Positions 19,747-21,895 of a stretch of 21,895 bases of DNA are shown one piece after another. Positions within the stretch are counted from its first letter, which is position 1. The number at the start of each line of letters is the position of its first letter. The translations under genes and the position numbers were made by a program. This stretch comes from a virus, in IMG/VR virus record IMGVR_UViG_3300020472_000193, positions 1 through 21,895 of that record, one strand, 5' to 3'. The notes under the pieces are model-generated. The model did no database searches. It saw nothing but the letters and a program-made list of their open reading frames with translations, and was not told the origin of the DNA.

Positions 19747-19849
19747 CTTCATCTCCTTTATCACTAGACAATTTGCGTTTTGATTTACGCAAATCTATTT
19801 TATAATTTTCTAAAAAGAATTTTTCTTTCCAAGTTAAATTATCTTCCAT
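19727..19849 (-). CDS. 40-residue charged protein bridging two genes
   Basis: A 40-residue ORF starts 11 nt before the stop of the large exported protein and ends 20 nt inside the next gene. The sequence is very charged, with a helix (LTWKEKFFLENYKIDLRKSKRKL) and an acidic tail (SSDKGDEDEKLIT). The Shine-Dalgarno of the following gene lies in its last codons, which suggests translational coupling through it. Such short Lys/Glu proteins are common in marine phages; role unknown. Confidence 0.55.
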   Translation of the reverse strand: MEDNLTWKEKFFLENYKIDLRKSKRKLSSDKGDEDEKLIT

Positions 19850-21848
19850 TAAATATGTCAAGAGGTTGTTGCCCCATCATATCATATAACTTATCTGAAC
19901 TAGATATTACTAATCCAGAAAATGCAGAAACATTGTCCCTCAATATAGCGTCTGCATATATTACTGTCGGCTCATACCAAGTAGCTTGATCAGGTATATT
20001 ATACTCTGTATAAGATGTAAAATTAGGTACATAATTCATGTAAGCAATAAGAGTTGCTTGTCCTTGTGTATCATACTCTCCTGTCTCTTCCTGTTGCTGT
20101 TGTGACTCTTCTTGTTGAGCTCGTATATTATTAGCTACAATTTCATCTGCTATTTGATCTGCTTCTGAGGCAGACACCATTGTGCTTGTCATACTTTCTA
20201 TTTGATTGTCAATAGAAGTTACTTGTACTTCTGCCATAACTATTGCAGGAGAATCCCCTACTGTAGGCATAGGTGTTATATTAATAGATTGTAACACCGT
20301 ATTTGTTTGTGCTTGAGAAGATGCTATCTGGTCCGATATACTAGGAGAATTAGTAGTAGATGAAGGAGAAACTGATGCTGTGCTACCAGTAGCTCCTATA
20401 GTACTATTAATAGCATTGTTTGAAGTACTAGATGATATGCTTCTATTTACAGTAGCATTAACATTACTTAACAATGTGTTTGTTGATGCAATGATTGAAC
20501 GAGCTCTTGAACTTCGTCTCGGTCTATCTTCCTGTATTTCTTCTTCCTCTGCCTCAATGCTTTCTTCCTCAATAATATCCTCTTCCTCTTCGATAATCTC
20601 TTCTTCTTGTTCTTCAAAAGTTTCTTCTGTTTCTGCAAATTGTTCCCTCTCCTCTTCAAACTCTTCCTCAAAGTGCTCTTCAAAGTGTTCTTGCATCTCT
20701 TGCATTTCTTCTTCTGTAATCTCTTCTTCTATAAATATTATAAACTCTTCTTCTCTATCTATAATATGTATTTCAAAAATATCTATAACTTCTGTATCCG
20801 TAATATCTTCTAAAGGTATAAAATCTATATTTTCTAAGTCAGGAAAAAAAGAGTCATCAGTAAAACTAAAGTCATCATCCAATGATATATGTTCATCTTC
20901 TAAATAATATTCCTCAACAAAAATGATATCACTAATGCTAATAGTAGCATCATAGTCATCACCCCCAATGTGCCCATAGCTAACATCTTCAAAAACCACT
21001 TCTCTTCCATATAGGTTTGTTTCATCTTCGTGAAATCCATAAAAGTCCTCCTCTTCATCATACCCCAACAGCATAGAGTTTGTTACTCCTGCCCCATACA
21101 AATAATCTTCTTCTTCAAAATCATTTGTTAAATCATATACATCACATAATTCACTAAAGGCTGCATCAACTAAACATTCAGAAGAAAGATTACTAAATGA
21201 TTCATCTATAACTTCTGCTGTAGTAATACTAAAGTCATCAGTCTCAATATAGGTTGTGCTTCCAGTGTCTTCATATCTTAGGTATGTTACAGCTTCGTTA
21301 TTACCTTGTAGTCCTATTGTTATGTCGTGATTTTGTATGCGAAGCTCATCATATCTAAAAGCAATTTCATTAGTTGTTTCATATAATATAGCTTGAAAAG
21401 TACTCTTTAACCCATTGCTATATTCAGAAACATTGTCCCACATGATGACAAAATATTGATCTGTGTCTGCTGTTTGTCCAAATGTTTGTATGTAGGGAGA
21501 TTGATTGCCACTAGACCTTCTAATATAATCTGACCAGGCAGGGAATACAGAGTAATTAAATGAAGTAGCAGGTAGCGTTTCTGATCTGTAATTTCTCGAT
21601 CTCGATACCGAGAAGTTGTTCTGGAAAGTAAAGAATCCGTTCATAGATATATTTACTTGAGAAAAAGTCTGATCATAAAAGGTAAAATCGAAACCGATAT
21701 TTTTCATCCCAGACATATTATCATCGCCTAGACTTAATCCTGTCCCAGTCCCAGTTATATCAATAAGAGGATCACTGCCTATAGTAAATGTAGGCGGATT
21801 AGCCATAGCAGAAAAACTAAAGAATAATAATGTTAAGAGTCTGTACAT
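19839..21848 (-). CDS. Large exported protein with nidogen-like domain and Glu-rich middle
   Basis: 669 residues on the minus strand. A signal peptide (MYRLLTLLFFSFSAMA) is followed by a domain at about 20-215 that reads like a nidogen extracellular domain: NIGFDFTFYDQTFSQVNISMNG, PAWSDYI, YFVIMWDNVSEY, TFQAILYETTNEIAFRYDEL and ITIGLQG. Residues 235-345 are acidic with Tyr/Phe, and 360-440 are nearly all Glu, Asp and Ile (EEEEDIIEEES). Then RPRRSSRARS starts a Ser/Thr/Asn/Ala-rich stretch (450-520), a Gln/Glu patch (EESQQQQEETG) and a structured end with IAYMNYVPNFTSYTEYN. Two Cys (C225, C235) may form a disulphide. An in-frame stop lies 27 nt upstream. It may be a virion surface or secreted attachment protein; unsure. 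A Ser-rich plus-strand frame inside it is an antisense shadow. Confidence 0.75.
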   Translation of the reverse strand: MYRLLTLLFFSFSAMANPPTFTIGSDPLIDITGTGTGLSLGDDNMSGMKNIGFDFTFYDQTFSQVNISMNGFFTFQNNFSVSRSRNYRSETLPATSFNYSVFPAWSDYIRRSSGNQSPYIQTFGQTADTDQYFVIMWDNVSEYSNGLKSTFQAILYETTNEIAFRYDELRIQNHDITIGLQGNNEAVTYLRYEDTGSTTYIETDDFSITTAEVIDESFSNLSSECLVDAAFSELCDVYDLTNDFEEEDYLYGAGVTNSMLLGYDEEEDFYGFHEDETNLYGREVVFEDVSYGHIGGDDYDATISISDIIFVEEYYLEDEHISLDDDFSFTDDSFFPDLENIDFIPLEDITDTEVIDIFEIHIIDREEEFIIFIEEEITEEEMQEMQEHFEEHFEEEFEEEREQFAETEETFEEQEEEIIEEEEDIIEEESIEAEEEEIQEDRPRRSSRARSIIASTNTLLSNVNATVNRSISSSTSNNAINSTIGATGSTASVSPSSTTNSPSISDQIASSQAQTNTVLQSINITPMPTVGDSPAIVMAEVQVTSIDNQIESMTSTMVSASEADQIADEIVANNIRAQQEESQQQQEETGEYDTQGQATLIAYMNYVPNFTSYTEYNIPDQATWYEPTVIYADAILRDNVSAFSGLVISSSDKLYDMMGQQPLDIFNGR

Positions 21849-21895
21849 ACTTTTTGTGTAGGATACTTCTTACAAAAGTCTTTCTTTTTATATGC

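Noticed and set aside
20380-20907. Long Ser-rich plus-strand open frame
   Set aside because: It is the antisense of the Glu-rich stretch of the minus-strand exported protein (GAA/GAG read backwards gives TTC/CTC, in shifted frame TCT/TCA). No ribosome site, no domain.
1-21895. CRISPR array, insertion sequence, integrase or attachment site
   Set aside because: No regularly spaced repeats, transposase, integrase motifs or terminal inverted repeats were seen. The Cas4-like protein alone is not evidence for CRISPR.

Overview
The window is about 22 kb of an AT-rich genome (roughly one third G+C by eye) of a lytic, podovirus-like marine phage. The main clue is a family A DNA polymerase that carries a zinc-finger insertion of the DnaJ central-domain type (two CxxCxGTG knuckles). 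This is the hallmark I recall for phages related to Puniceispirillum phage HMO-2011, which infect SAR116, SAR11 and roseobacter bacteria. A separate DnaG-type primase and DnaB-type helicase, a Cas4-like Fe-S nuclease, a B12-dependent class II ribonucleotide reductase, a 3-TM holin and a run of 2-oxoglutarate oxygenases fit that picture. Family names come from motifs read by eye; no database search was run.

Layout. 1-2804 is a tightly overlapping string of tiny plus-strand genes (mostly 35-90 codons, many TAATG or ATGA junctions) with one recognisable enzyme, an MT-A70/DPPW adenine methyltransferase. 2801-3313 has no gene but folds on paper into at least nine local or long-range helices, including two three-way junctions. 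It is followed 6 nt later by a tRNA-Trp(CCA) with encoded CCA. This is a candidate large structured phage RNA. 3414-5268 is a second string of tiny, often basic, overlapping genes. 5265-12588 is the replication and nucleotide-processing block: a PD-(D/E)XK-like protein, primase, small lipoprotein, helicase, a structured RNA leader, DNA polymerase, a strongly expressed acidic-tailed protein (possible SSB), and the Cas4-like exonuclease. 12700-15204 holds DUF3310, two small proteins (one RMF/CrpP-like) and the ribonucleotide reductase. 15206-19226 holds a small probable structural-region protein, the holin, four consecutive 2OG-Fe(II) oxygenases, a two-TM protein and two small genes. A terminator at 19302-19328 closes the plus-strand block. 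19346-21848 is on the minus strand: a possible micro-transcript, a membrane coiled-coil protein, a small charged protein, and a 669-residue exported protein with a nidogen-like domain and a glutamate-rich middle.

How the parts fit. The early and middle genes degrade, make and copy DNA: nuclease, primase, helicase, polymerase, SSB candidate and reductase. The holin region begins late functions, and the oxygenases probably hydroxylate a protein or nucleic-acid target. Regulation is visible in three places: a consensus promoter plus perfect Shine-Dalgarno before the SSB candidate, a three-way-junction RNA in the DNA polymerase leader whose two hairpin loops show the same heptamer UCCUCGU, and a minus-strand promoter that shares the TATAACTGT -10 region with the first promoter.

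The strongest candidates for something undescribed are the large RNA next to the tRNA, the polymerase-leader RNA, and a marked excess of the 8-base palindrome GTTTAAAC (14 copies, in all three reading frames and between genes).
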